DNA of 64,000 nt, from positions 124,001 to 188,000 of the forward strand of contig NZ_JAHKNI010000006.1 in the NCBI RefSeq assembly GCF_018860155.1, read 5' to 3'. The DNA comes from Nocardia albiluteola. Lineage in GTDB: Bacteria; Actinomycetota; Actinomycetes; Mycobacteriales; Mycobacteriaceae. Shown here one piece after another: positions 17,367-25,548 of the stretch. A model generated the notes under the pieces. That model was not told the DNA's origin and did not search any database. It saw nothing but the letters and a program-made list of their open reading frames with translations. The translations under genes were made by a program, and so were the position numbers. Each line of letters starts with the position of its first letter. Positions within the stretch are counted from its first letter, which is position 1.

Positions 17367-18539
17367 ATGCGTGAGCTGACCGAGCACATTCTCGCGTGGC
17401 AGGCCGCCGGCAAGCGGTTCGCCGTCGCCAGCATCGTCGGCGTCACCGGCAGCGCGCCGCGCCCGATCGGGGCCGCGATGGCGGTCGACGAGGACGGCGT
17501 CGTCATCGGGTCGATCTCCGGCGGGTGCGTCGAGGGCGCGGTATACGAGTTGTGCCGCGAGGCGCTGGCCACCGGGGTTCCCGTGCGGGAAACGTTCGGC
17601 TACAGCGATTCCGACGCCTTCGCGGTCGGATTGACCTGTGGCGGAGTGCTCGAGGTGTTCGTGCACCCGGTCGGCTCACGCGACCACGCTGTTCTCGACA
17701 AGGCGCTGCGGACGGAGGAAGCCGTTGCGCTGGTACGGGATACGACCTCCGGCGACATGCTGGCGGTCGGCCCGGACTGGCTCGTGAAGTCCGGGGCGGG
17801 CGCACTCGATGAGGGGAGCGCGCCCGGCCCGGTGGCGGCCGCCGATGCCCGGATAGTCGCCGAGGCCCGGGCCATGCTCGACCTCGGCGTCACCGGGATT
17901 CGCGTGATCGGCTGCGACGCCGAGGAAGTCACGGTGTTCGTGGAATCCTCGACGCCGCCGCCGCGCATGATCGTCTTCGGCGCCATCGATTTCGCCGCCG
18001 CCGTCGCACGAATCGGGAAATTCCTCGGCTATCACGTCACTGTTTGCGACGCCCGGCCGGTCTTCGCCACCAAGGCCCGCTTCCCCGAGGCCGACGAGGT
18101 CGTCGTGGACTGGCCGCACCGCTATCTGGAGCAGACGCGCACCGATTCCCGCACGGTGATCTGTGTGCTGACGCACGACGCCAAATTCGATGTGCCCGTG
18201 CTGGAGGTGGCCCTGCGCCGCCGCGTCGCGTATGTCGGCGCGATGGGCTCGCGGCGCACCCACCGCGACCGCACCGCCCGGCTGCTCGCCGCCGGGCTGA
18301 CCGAACCCGAACTGTCCCGGCTGCATTCGCCGATCGGCCTGGACCTGGGCGGGTACACCCCCGAGGAGACGGCCGTGGCCGTCGCGGCGGAGATCGTCGC
18401 GGTACGCCGCGGCGGCTCGGGCGCGGAACTGCGCGCCACCGACGCCTCGATCCACCGCCTGCAGCCGGGGGAGACGCTGGGTCCGCCACCCATGGAGTCC
18501 ACGCTGGAGCCGGCCCGGACCGTCCTTCCCGCAAGGTAA
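17367..18539 (+). CDS. XdhC-family molybdenum cofactor sulfuration/insertion factor
   Basis: 390 residues. The N-terminal XdhC domain shows VGVTGSAPRPIGAAMAV, GSISGGCVEGAVYEL and LTCGGVLEVFV. The C-terminal Rossmann domain has MIVFGAIDFAAAVARIG and AYVGAMGSRRTHRDRTARL. Such proteins bind molybdenum cofactor and deliver the sulfurated form to xanthine dehydrogenase. The Rossmann loop reads FGAID where a glycine-rich loop is usual. Its place at the end of the purine locus fits a maturation role. The last 30 residues are a proline-rich tail. Confidence 0.87.
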   Translation: MRELTEHILAWQAAGKRFAVASIVGVTGSAPRPIGAAMAVDEDGVVIGSISGGCVEGAVYELCREALATGVPVRETFGYSDSDAFAVGLTCGGVLEVFVHPVGSRDHAVLDKALRTEEAVALVRDTTSGDMLAVGPDWLVKSGAGALDEGSAPGPVAAADARIVAEARAMLDLGVTGIRVIGCDAEEVTVFVESSTPPPRMIVFGAIDFAAAVARIGKFLGYHVTVCDARPVFATKARFPEADEVVVDWPHRYLEQTRTDSRTVICVLTHDAKFDVPVLEVALRRRVAYVGAMGSRRTHRDRTARLLAAGLTEPELSRLHSPIGLDLGGYTPEETAVAVAAEIVAVRRGGSGAELRATDASIHRLQPGETLGPPPMESTLEPARTVLPAR

Positions 18540-18667
18540 TTCGTCGGCACTGACGGGGTGATCCGGGTGCGCCGCCCGGGCTATAGGGCGAACGCCCCGC
18601 GGTGAATAGTACTGCCTCGCACGGTACCAACTCCGCCTCGCCGAACCGCTCGGTGATTTCGGTGCCG

Positions 18668-19603
18668 CTATATCAGCTGCGTGACGCGGTCCAGCTGGGT
18701 GGCGAACGAATCGGGTGTGATCGCGGCGATTCGGATGAGCAGGTGCCGCGCGCCCGCATCGACGTACCGGTTCAGTTGTGCGGCAACCTCATTCGCGGAT
18801 CCGGTCAGCATCACCTGGATCTGCCCGACCTGTTCCAGCGGCATGCGGTAGTTAGCCTCGCAGAAGGCCGCCAGGGCGGCGCGGCCGCGCTCGGCGTCGT
18901 CGTCGATGAAGACCGTCGCGAAAAGAGCTGGGGTGATGTCCTTCTCGTCGCGCCCGGCCTCGGCGCTCGATGCGTGGATCGCCTCGAGTCCCGTGGCGTA
19001 GTCGGAAACCTCGGGCGGATAGGGGAGCCAGCCGTCGTAGAGGCGGCCGGTGCGTCTCAGGGCGGCCGGGGTGATGCCGCCCAGCCAGATCGGCGGGCCG
19101 CCGGGGCGATGCGGGCTCGGCACCTCGGGGAGCCAGTCGTAGTGTAAAACCTTGCCGTGGAAGGGGTTCGAGTCTCCCGACCACAGCTGCCGCCACAGCC
19201 GGACGGTGTCGTCGAGCTGGGAGAAGCGCGTCCGGAATTCCACCCGGGACAGCTCGAACTCGTTCTCGCTCAGGCCCGGGAATCCGGCCCCGACACCCAG
19301 CACGAGTCGTCCCCGCGACAGCAGGTCGAGCGATGCGATCGTCAGCGCGGTGTGCACCGGCTGCCGGTAGGCGGGCATGAGTATCGCCGTGCCGAGCGTG
19401 ATCCGCTCGGTGACCGCGGCTGCGGCCGCGAGCAGGGTCAGCGGCTCGATGCGCGCCCGGCGCAGCGAATCGCCCACCCAGATCGAATCGAATCCCTGTC
19501 GCTCCGCGGTCACCACCAGGTCCAGCAGCGCGGCGGCCGACCCGCCGGCCTGGAGCTGAGCCTGACCGGCGGGAAGCAGTAGTCCGTATCGAATATCGTT
19601 CAC
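18668..19603 (-). CDS. LLM-class F420-dependent oxidoreductase
   Basis: 311 residues of the luciferase-like fold: DIRYGLLLPAGQ start, FDSIWVGDSL, ITLGTAILMPAYRQPV, GRLVLGVGAGFPGLSENEFE and PPIWLGGITPAALRRTGRLYDGW (read in parts). F420 rather than FMN is inferred from the mycobacterial-type family. I chose the GTG at 19603 where the domain begins; an ATG ten codons upstream (19633) has no better ribosome site. It is convergent with the XdhC-type gene and in the same direction as the MarR gene. Substrate unknown. Confidence 0.8.
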   Translation of the reverse strand: MNDIRYGLLLPAGQAQLQAGGSAAALLDLVVTAERQGFDSIWVGDSLRRARIEPLTLLAAAAAVTERITLGTAILMPAYRQPVHTALTIASLDLLSRGRLVLGVGAGFPGLSENEFELSRVEFRTRFSQLDDTVRLWRQLWSGDSNPFHGKVLHYDWLPEVPSPHRPGGPPIWLGGITPAALRRTGRLYDGWLPYPPEVSDYATGLEAIHASSAEAGRDEKDITPALFATVFIDDDAERGRAALAAFCEANYRMPLEQVGQIQVMLTGSANEVAAQLNRYVDAGARHLLIRIAAITPDSFATQLDRVTQLI

Positions 19604-19714
19604 GCGCTCAACAATCCGCCGGGCGCGCCGCATGGACAATTCACTGCAGGGTATGACGGCCGGGATAGGCCTTTCCGGGACGGGTCGCCCGGGAGAGCCC
19701 GATGACCGCAATGC

Positions 19715-20161
19715 TCAGGCCGGATCCCCCGGCTCGAGGGCGGCCAGCAACTCCCGCAACGTTTCTCGCTGCGCCGACGACAGCGCCGCGAACGTCTCGC
19801 TGGCGGCATCGCGGCGCGCCTGCGACATCCGGGTGAGGGTGCGGCGGCCCGCGTCGGTGGGGGACACCAACGTGGAGCGGCGATTCGCCGGGTCCGGCGC
19901 ACGAGTGACCAGGCCCGCGGACACCAGCGCATCCACGACCGTGGTGGCCGATCGGGGCACGATGCCCAGGCGATCGGCGAGTGCGGACATGCGCAGCGGA
20001 TCGGGATCCTGGCCGATGATGCGCAGCGCCCTGCTCTGGGCGGGCGTCAGGCCCAGGGGGGCGAGGCGGGCCATCTGATTGCGCCGGATGCGCTTGCTGG
20101 TCCGCAGGAACAGTTCGGGCAGATCGATCTCCGCGGCGTCGGTCCGAGTGGCTTCACCCAT
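19715..20161 (-). CDS. MarR-family transcriptional regulator
   Basis: 148 residues with the winged-helix core LTPAQSRALRIIGQDP, MSALADRLGIVPRSATTVVD, LVSAGLVTRAPDPANRRSTL. It is divergent from a multidrug-type ABC transporter gene, and the 80-base space between them contains two TGAGC-N3-GCTCA palindromes. By analogy with other MarR/transporter pairs it should repress the transporter and itself until a toxic compound binds. Confidence 0.9.
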   Translation of the reverse strand: MGEATRTDAAEIDLPELFLRTSKRIRRNQMARLAPLGLTPAQSRALRIIGQDPDPLRMSALADRLGIVPRSATTVVDALVSAGLVTRAPDPANRRSTLVSPTDAGRRTLTRMSQARRDAASETFAALSSAQRETLRELLAALEPGDPA

Positions 20162-20166
20162 AATTC

Positions 20167-20179
20167 TGAGCTTAGCTCA
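20167..20179. promoter_or_regulatory. MarR operator copy 1
   Basis: TGAGC-TTA-GCTCA, a perfect 13-bp palindrome six bases upstream of the MarR gene start. Confidence 0.75.
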
Positions 20180-20198
20180 CTGTTCTGTGGAATAATTG

Positions 20199-20211
20199 TG
20201 AGCCAAGCTCA
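20199..20211. promoter_or_regulatory. MarR operator copy 2
   Basis: TGAGC-CAA-GCTCA has the same arms as copy 1, with centres 32 bases apart (about three helical turns). A further half-site ATGAGC follows at 20215. Confidence 0.75.
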
Positions 20212-20244
20212 GTTATGAGCGATAGTTCTCGGAAGGAGGCGCCT

Positions 20245-22008
20245 ATGGCAGCCCAATCCCCGCCTCGGCTCCGCCGGATCCTCCGGCTGTTCCATCCCTA
20301 TCGCGCCAGCCTGGCCCTGGTCGCCATCCTGGTGGGCCTGTCGTCCGTCGTCTCCCTCGCCTCGCCGTTCATGTTGCGCGCGGTCCTGGACGACGCCCTG
20401 CCGCACGGCCGCGTCGGCCTGCTGACCCTGCTCGCCGCCGGCATGATCGCGGTCGCCGTGCTGACCGGCGTGTTCGGCGTGCTGCAGACCTATATCTCGA
20501 CCGCCGTCGGCCAGCAGGTCATGCACGATCTGCGCGCGGCGGTGTACGCGCGGCTGCAGAGCATGCCGCTGGCCTTCTTCACCACCACCCGCACCGGCGA
20601 GGTGCAGTCCAGGATTGCCAACGATATCGGCGGCATGCAGTCCACGGTCACCTCGACCGCCACCTCGCTGGTATCGAACTTCACCTCGGTCATCGCGGCG
20701 ATCATCGCGATGATCGCGCTGGACTGGCGCCTGACGGCCGTCTCGATGCTGATGCTGCCCTTCTTCGTCTGGATCAGCCGCCGCGTCGGCGACGAGCGCC
20801 GCCGGATCACCGGCCAGCGCCAGCGCCAGCTCGCGGGAATGTCGGCGATCGTGGAGGAATCGCTGTCGGTGAGCGGAATTCTGCTGGGGCGCACCATGGG
20901 TCGCGCGCCCGAACTCGTGGACGACTTCTCGCGCGAATCGCGCGGGCTGGTGGACCTGGAGATCCGTGCGAGCATGGCCGGGCGCTGGCGGCAGGCGACG
21001 ATTCAGATCGTCATGTCGGCCATGCCCGCGGTGATCTACTGGGCCGCTGGGCTCACCGTGGCCTCAGGGCATCCACTGGTCTCGATCGGCACCCTGGTGG
21101 CCTTCACCACGCTGCAGACCGGGCTGCTGCGTCCCGCCGTGCAGCTGCTGTCCACCGGTGTGGATATGCAGAGCTCGATGGCGTTGTTCGGCAGGATCTT
21201 CGAATACCTGGATCTGCGCCCCGATATCGAGGAACCGGCCGATCCGGTGCCGCTACCGGCCGCCTCGGGCGCGGTGCGATTCGACCGGGTCGGCTTCGCC
21301 TACGATCCGCAGGACCGGAATGTGCTCAGCGACATCGACATCACGGTTCCCGCGGGGACCTCGCTGGCCATCGTCGGCGAGACCGGCTCGGGCAAGACCA
21401 CTCTCGGCTATCTGGTGGCGCGGCTGTACGACGCCAGCACCGGAGCGGTCACCATCGACGGAATCGACGTGCGCGAGCTGAGTTTTGCCGATCTGTCGGC
21501 GGCCGTGGGCGTCGTGTCCCAGGAGACCTATCTGTTCCACGCCTCGGTCGCGGACAACCTGCGCTTCGCCAAACCCGATGCGACGGACGAGGAATTGATC
21601 GCCGCCGCCCGGGCCGCGCAGATTCACCAGCACATCGCGAGCCTGCCCGATGGTTATGACACCCTCGTGGGTGAGCGGGGCTATCGCTTCTCCGGCGGCG
21701 AGAAACAGCGTCTCGCCGTTGCCCGCGCCATCCTGCGCAATCCGCCGATCATGGTCCTGGACGAGGCCACCAGCGCCCTGGACACTCGTACCGAACGCGA
21801 GGTGCAGGCCGCCATCGACGCGCTGGCACAGGGCCGCACCACCATCACGATCGCGCATCGCCTGTCCACGATTCGCGACGCCGACCAGATCGTGGTGCTG
21901 GACTCCGGGTACGTCGTCGAGCGAGGCACCCATCGGGAACTGCTGGAGCGCAACGGTTTCTACGCGGGGCTCTTGTCCCGGGACGAGGTGCTGGAACCGG
22001 CCGCCTGA
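20245..22008 (+). CDS. ABC transporter, fused permease and ATP-binding protein (multidrug exporter type)
   Basis: 587 residues. Six membrane segments lie in the first 300 residues, then a nucleotide-binding domain: Walker A GETGSGKTT (about 376-384), signature SGGEKQRLAVARA (about 481), Walker B IMVLDEATSALD and the H-loop TIAHRLST. It is a half-size exporter that would act as a homodimer. The ATG at 20245 was chosen because GGAAGGAGG precedes it; an upstream ATG at 20215 lies at the operator. It is controlled by the divergent MarR gene by inference. The substrate is unknown. Confidence 0.9.
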   Translation: MAAQSPPRLRRILRLFHPYRASLALVAILVGLSSVVSLASPFMLRAVLDDALPHGRVGLLTLLAAGMIAVAVLTGVFGVLQTYISTAVGQQVMHDLRAAVYARLQSMPLAFFTTTRTGEVQSRIANDIGGMQSTVTSTATSLVSNFTSVIAAIIAMIALDWRLTAVSMLMLPFFVWISRRVGDERRRITGQRQRQLAGMSAIVEESLSVSGILLGRTMGRAPELVDDFSRESRGLVDLEIRASMAGRWRQATIQIVMSAMPAVIYWAAGLTVASGHPLVSIGTLVAFTTLQTGLLRPAVQLLSTGVDMQSSMALFGRIFEYLDLRPDIEEPADPVPLPAASGAVRFDRVGFAYDPQDRNVLSDIDITVPAGTSLAIVGETGSGKTTLGYLVARLYDASTGAVTIDGIDVRELSFADLSAAVGVVSQETYLFHASVADNLRFAKPDATDEELIAAARAAQIHQHIASLPDGYDTLVGERGYRFSGGEKQRLAVARAILRNPPIMVLDEATSALDTRTEREVQAAIDALAQGRTTITIAHRLSTIRDADQIVVLDSGYVVERGTHRELLERNGFYAGLLSRDEVLEPAA

Positions 22009-22097
22009 TCGATGTCGGCTGCCCGACCGTGGTGCACCTCTGAAGCGTCGGCCTGCTGAGGACCTGACTGCCTTGGAGACCGCGGTGCGGCGATACC

Positions 22098-22862
22098 TTA
22101 GGTTGTAGTTGTAGCCGGGGATGGCGGCCACTGCGCGAGGTAGTCCGCCCCGCCGACGTAGACAGTGTGCCCGGAGGCGTGATTGCCCGTGGTGGCATCG
22201 GCGACGGCGGTCGCGAATTCCTCGATCGTCGGCAGCGCGCCGTGCTCGGTCCGGGCGGCGACCGCGTCCGGATCGCGGCGCTCCAGCAGCCGCACGATGA
22301 TGGTGCCGTCGATCATGTCGCCCGAGACGATCGTGAAACCGATTCCCCGGGAATCGAATTCGCCGGTCAAAGCGCGTAGCGCATCCTCGCCGGCGCGCTT
22401 GCTCGCGGCGATGGGCTCGTACTCGGACGGGACGGGTTTGCGGCCGTGGAAATGTGCCTGGTGGCTGGTGACGAAGACGATACGGCCGCCGCGGGGGATC
22501 AGTGGCAGGAACAATTGCACCAGGCGCAGCTGCGCGTCCCGGTTGATGGCCATGGCGTAGTCCGGCCTCGCGCCGCGCTCGAGTCCGCCGGATGCGTTGA
22601 GCACCAGCACATCCAGGCGCCCGAACCGCTCGGCGATCTCCGTGCTCAGCCCGCGTGCGGCGGCCTCGTCGGACAGGTCCGCGCCCGCGATCGAGGCGCT
22701 GCCGCCCGCCGCGGCGATCTCGTCGGCGAGGTCCTGTGCGCGCCTGCGCTTCTCGCGATAGTTGAGCACCACGTGATCGCCGCGTGCGGCCAGGATCCGT
22801 GCCGTCTCGGCCCCGATGCCCCGTGAGGCGCCCGTCACCAGCGCGATTCTGCTCGACTCCAT
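22098..22862 (-). CDS. SDR-family oxidoreductase with atypical active site
   Basis: 254 residues. The NAD(P)-binding motif TGASRGIGAETA is clear, and LVLNASGGLERGAR replaces the usual NNAG segment. The catalytic region reads SEYEPIAASKRAGEDA, so the tyrosine and lysine are seven positions apart instead of four (YxxxK). This may define a subfamily with an altered active site. It is divergent from an HxlR regulator with a perfect inverted repeat between the two starts, so it is the probable regulated target. Substrate unknown. Confidence 0.83.
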   Translation of the reverse strand: MESSRIALVTGASRGIGAETARILAARGDHVVLNYREKRRRAQDLADEIAAAGGSASIAGADLSDEAAARGLSTEIAERFGRLDVLVLNASGGLERGARPDYAMAINRDAQLRLVQLFLPLIPRGGRIVFVTSHQAHFHGRKPVPSEYEPIAASKRAGEDALRALTGEFDSRGIGFTIVSGDMIDGTIIVRLLERRDPDAVAARTEHGALPTIEEFATAVADATTGNHASGHTVYVGGADYLAQWPPSPATTTT

Positions 22863-22892
22863 ATGCCCGCCCTCCTCCGCTGCTTCTATTTC

Positions 22893-22912
22893 AGAACCAC
22901 TATGCTGGTTCT
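22893..22912. promoter_or_regulatory. Inverted repeat operator between SDR and HxlR genes
   Basis: AGAACCA-N6-TGGTTCT is a perfect 7-bp inverted repeat two bases before the HxlR start and about 30 bases before the SDR start. Confidence 0.75.
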
Positions 22913-22914
22913 AA

Positions 22915-23262
22915 ATGAGAAGCGCAAACGATTCGGGGTCCACCGGGCGCGACCCGGCCGCGGGGCCGAAGCAGGCGATGGAGCTGCTCGGCCAGCGCTG
23001 GATGCTGCGCGTGATCTGGGAGCTCGAACCCGGGCCGCTGGGATTCCTGGAGCTGCGCCGCCGGATGGGCAACTGCTCCTCCAGCATGCTTTCGGTGCGC
23101 CTGCAGACCCTGCAGAGCGCCGGGATCATCGTCAAGCGACCCGACAAGTCCTACGAATTGACCTATCCGGGAGTCGAACTGGGCCGCGCCCTGGAGCGGC
23201 TGTGGAAGTGGTCCGACCGGTGGCGCGACACGATCAACCCCCCGGACGAGAACCCCGCCTGA
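22915..23262 (+). CDS. HxlR-family winged-helix regulator
   Basis: 115 residues: MELLGQRWMLRVIWELEPGP, LELRRRMGNCSSSMLSVRLQ and the wing IVKRPDKSYELTYPGVELG match HxlR regulators, which often sense aldehydes, quinones or redox changes through cysteines. One cysteine (in MGNCSSS) is present. It is divergent from the atypical SDR gene with an inverted-repeat operator overlapping its own start region, implying autoregulation. Confidence 0.88.
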   Translation: MRSANDSGSTGRDPAAGPKQAMELLGQRWMLRVIWELEPGPLGFLELRRRMGNCSSSMLSVRLQTLQSAGIIVKRPDKSYELTYPGVELGRALERLWKWSDRWRDTINPPDENPA

Positions 23263-23320
23263 AACATTCCGCCCGCCGCGATCGACAGTCCATGCACAAC
23301 TCGACGATGAGGAGAAGCCG

Positions 23321-23719
23321 ATGATCGCCCTCCGTGCCGCGGTCCTGGCCGTGGCCGTCGCGGGAGTCGCCGCGGCGCCCGCGCAGGCCCAATCCTCGAC
23401 CCCGCTGCCCTCGGCCCTCACGCTGACGGTGTCCAAGAGCACTGTGCCCGCAGCGGGTCCGCGCACGGTGCTACTCGTCTGCTCCCCGACGGTGGGCGGC
23501 ACCCATCCGAACGCCGCGGCGGCCTGTGGCGAACTGGCCGCGGTGGGCGGCGACCTCGAGCGCCTGCACGGCCACCCGATGCGCTTCTGCCCGATGATCT
23601 ACGATCCCGTCACCATCACCGCCGAGGGTGTCTGGAACGGCGCCTCGGTCTCGTATCGGCACACCTACCCCAACTCCTGCGGGGCGCTGAACCGCAGCAC
23701 ATACGTGTTCGCGTTCTGA
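23321..23719 (+). CDS. Secreted subtilisin inhibitor-like (SSI) protease inhibitor
   Basis: 132 residues. An N-terminal signal peptide ends near APAQA (residues 18-23), leaving a mature protein of about 108 residues. The SSI fold is recognised from GGTHPNAAAACGELAAVGGD, CPMIYDPVTITAEGVWNG and the C-terminal YVFAF. The four cysteines can form the two family disulfides. The reactive bond should be Met-Ile in CPMIYDP, with P1 = Met as in the classic Streptomyces inhibitor. It would inhibit secreted subtilisin-like proteases outside the cell. The ATG follows AGGAG. No protease gene is adjacent. Confidence 0.92.
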   Translation: MIALRAAVLAVAVAGVAAAPAQAQSSTPLPSALTLTVSKSTVPAAGPRTVLLVCSPTVGGTHPNAAAACGELAAVGGDLERLHGHPMRFCPMIYDPVTITAEGVWNGASVSYRHTYPNSCGALNRSTYVFAF

Positions 23720-23742
23720 GCCGGCTCCCGCTGCCGCCTCGC

Positions 23743-24723
23743 TCACCCGTGGACGGCGAGAACTTCCTCCCGGCGGCGGCGCATGGCGGCGGCGGGATCG
23801 GCCCCGGACAGCAGCGCCCGGCACAGCGCCGCGGCATCCTCGATGGCGTCGCGGGCGCCCACCCCGGCGGCGGGGCTGAGCGCGTGATCGGCGTCGCCGC
23901 ACAGGATCACCGGCGCGCGGGGCGGAAGCGCGCGGGTCAGCGGCACCGTGCGGGCATTGGAGACGTGCACCATTGTGGTGGCCTCGAGCAGGGTGTCGAG
24001 CAGGAACGGAATCGTGGGCAGGGCCTGGCGGATCGGGGCGATCCAGCGGGCCAGCGGATGAAATCCCGTGTAGCCCACCGGGATCGGCTCGCGGGTTAGT
24101 CGCACGAACCATACCGTGACCTGATCGTTCCAGAAGTGCCCGAAGGTGGCCGGGCTCGCGTCCACCCGGCGATGGAAATGCAGGACGGACGGGGCGGTGT
24201 TGGGCCGGGTGCCCGGCGCGGCGGTGGCATACAGCACCACCTGGCCGGCGTATTCGGGCTGCCGGGCGGGCTCGAGGCGGGTGCGGGCGATCGAATCGAT
24301 GCCGTCGGCGGCGATGACCAGCTCGGCCGCGGTACCGCCCGGGTACAGCACGCCGGTGTCGGGATCCAGATCGGTGATGGCGGTGCCGTAGTGGATCTCG
24401 GCCTTGGAGTCGTCGGCGAATTCGGTCAGCACCCGCATCAGGTCGGTGCGGTGGTAGAGGCGGTGACCCGCGGCGGGATTCTCCCGCATCTCCTCGGCGG
24501 GGGAGCTCACCCGGAACCCGGTCGTCGGATACGACGCGCGCTCCAGCTCGTCCGCGGGAACCCCCAGCTCGGTCAGCGTGCGATGCGCTCGGCCGTCCAG
24601 GAACAGGAACGCGCCGCCGCGCACGTTGGGCCGGCGCTCGTAGACGATCGCCTGATGGCCCTCCCGGGCCAGCGCGCCCGCGAGCACGGTCCCCGCGATG
24701 CCGCCGCCGAGGATCGTCACCAT
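23743..24723 (-). CDS. FAD-dependent monooxygenase (PHBH-type flavoprotein hydroxylase)
   Basis: 326 residues. The dinucleotide-binding motif VTILGGGIAGTVLAGALARE opens the protein and VIAADGIDSIARTRL carries the DG motif. PVILCGDADHALSPAAGVGARDAIEDA (read in parts) is the second FAD-contact GD motif. It would hydroxylate a small, probably aromatic, substrate with NAD(P)H. At 326 residues it is shorter than typical members (about 380-400), ending soon after the GD motif. Its neighbours give no pathway. Confidence 0.85.
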   Translation of the reverse strand: MVTILGGGIAGTVLAGALAREGHQAIVYERRPNVRGGAFLFLDGRAHRTLTELGVPADELERASYPTTGFRVSSPAEEMRENPAAGHRLYHRTDLMRVLTEFADDSKAEIHYGTAITDLDPDTGVLYPGGTAAELVIAADGIDSIARTRLEPARQPEYAGQVVLYATAAPGTRPNTAPSVLHFHRRVDASPATFGHFWNDQVTVWFVRLTREPIPVGYTGFHPLARWIAPIRQALPTIPFLLDTLLEATTMVHVSNARTVPLTRALPPRAPVILCGDADHALSPAAGVGARDAIEDAAALCRALLSGADPAAAMRRRREEVLAVHG

Positions 24724-24997
24724 CTGCGTGCCCCCCGGCCGCCGGTCTCCGGTGCGCCCCCGGTCAATGTGTCTCCTAGCGTGGACTTTTCATCGCTGCG
24801 GGCGCCCACGGGAGTGGTTCACCGATGGCGATTTTCCGTCTCTCCATTCCTAGCATCGTCACCGGAGCGGCGCTACCGTCTTACTCGGTGGGCGGCGCGA
24901 TCCGGCGCGTGGGGGTGCAGCCTGTGGCGGGTGTGCGCTAGCCTGCCGGAATCGACGACGGGCCGCGGAGGCGGCGGCACGGGCTGGGAGCGGAAGT
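24724..24997. other. Intergenic region upstream of lipoprotein gene
   Basis: No gene or strong repeat is seen. TGCGCTAGCCT about 50 bases before the lipoprotein start resembles an actinobacterial -10 region, without certainty. Confidence 0.3.
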
Positions 24998-25450
24998 ATG
25001 ACGGTGATGGGATCGAATCGCCCGCGTATCGCGGGTGCGCTGGCGCTGGCGTGCCTCGCGGCGACGGCCGCGGCGTGCAGCTCCGGCACGTCGAATCCCG
25101 CGGGGGCGGGCACTCATGCCTCCGCACAACCCTCGAACCTTCCGGAAGTGATCGACTGTTCGTTCGACAAGCCGGCCGTGCGGCCAGTGAACCTGATCCT
25201 TGCCTGTGCCGATCTGGGCGCCGAGGTCGACAAGATCACCTGGAAATCCTGGACGGCGGACAAGGCCGAGGGCGAGGGTACCGAGCGCGACAACACCTGC
25301 GTTCCCAACTGCGCCGCCGGGCATTACATCACCAAGCCGGTGCATGTGGTGCTGTCCGATCCCATCCAGCCGGCCAACCTCTATACCAAGGCCACGACCA
25401 CCGACGCCAAGGGCAAGATCTACAGCGTTCCGCTGGTCAAGCAGCGATGA
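24998..25450 (+). CDS. Putative lipoprotein of unknown function
   Basis: 150 residues with a lipoprotein signal: a basic start, a hydrophobic stretch and the lipobox ending TAAAC at about residue 27, then a Ser/Gly-rich linker. The mature domain contains CSFDKPAVRPVNLILACADL and NTCVPNCAAGHY, four cysteines that could form two disulfides outside the membrane. I recognise the general type from actinobacterial cell-envelope proteins but cannot assign a function. Confidence 0.8.
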   Translation: MTVMGSNRPRIAGALALACLAATAAACSSGTSNPAGAGTHASAQPSNLPEVIDCSFDKPAVRPVNLILACADLGAEVDKITWKSWTADKAEGEGTERDNTCVPNCAAGHYITKPVHVVLSDPIQPANLYTKATTTDAKGKIYSVPLVKQR

Positions 25451-25502
25451 CGCCCTCCCGGCTATAGCTGTTACTCCTGGTCGCATATACACGCGAAATT
25501 TT

Positions 25503-25518
25503 GCTACGCTCATGTAGC
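25503..25518. promoter_or_regulatory. Inverted repeat upstream of the PF10118-reductase-EphD module
   Basis: GCTAC-N6-GTAGC, extended imperfectly to TYGCTAC/GTAGCRA, lies about 30 bases before the first gene of the module. It is a candidate operator; no regulator gene is adjacent. Confidence 0.4.
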
Positions 25519-25548
25519 GACCGCGTCGACGATGACCAGGAGTGCCCG

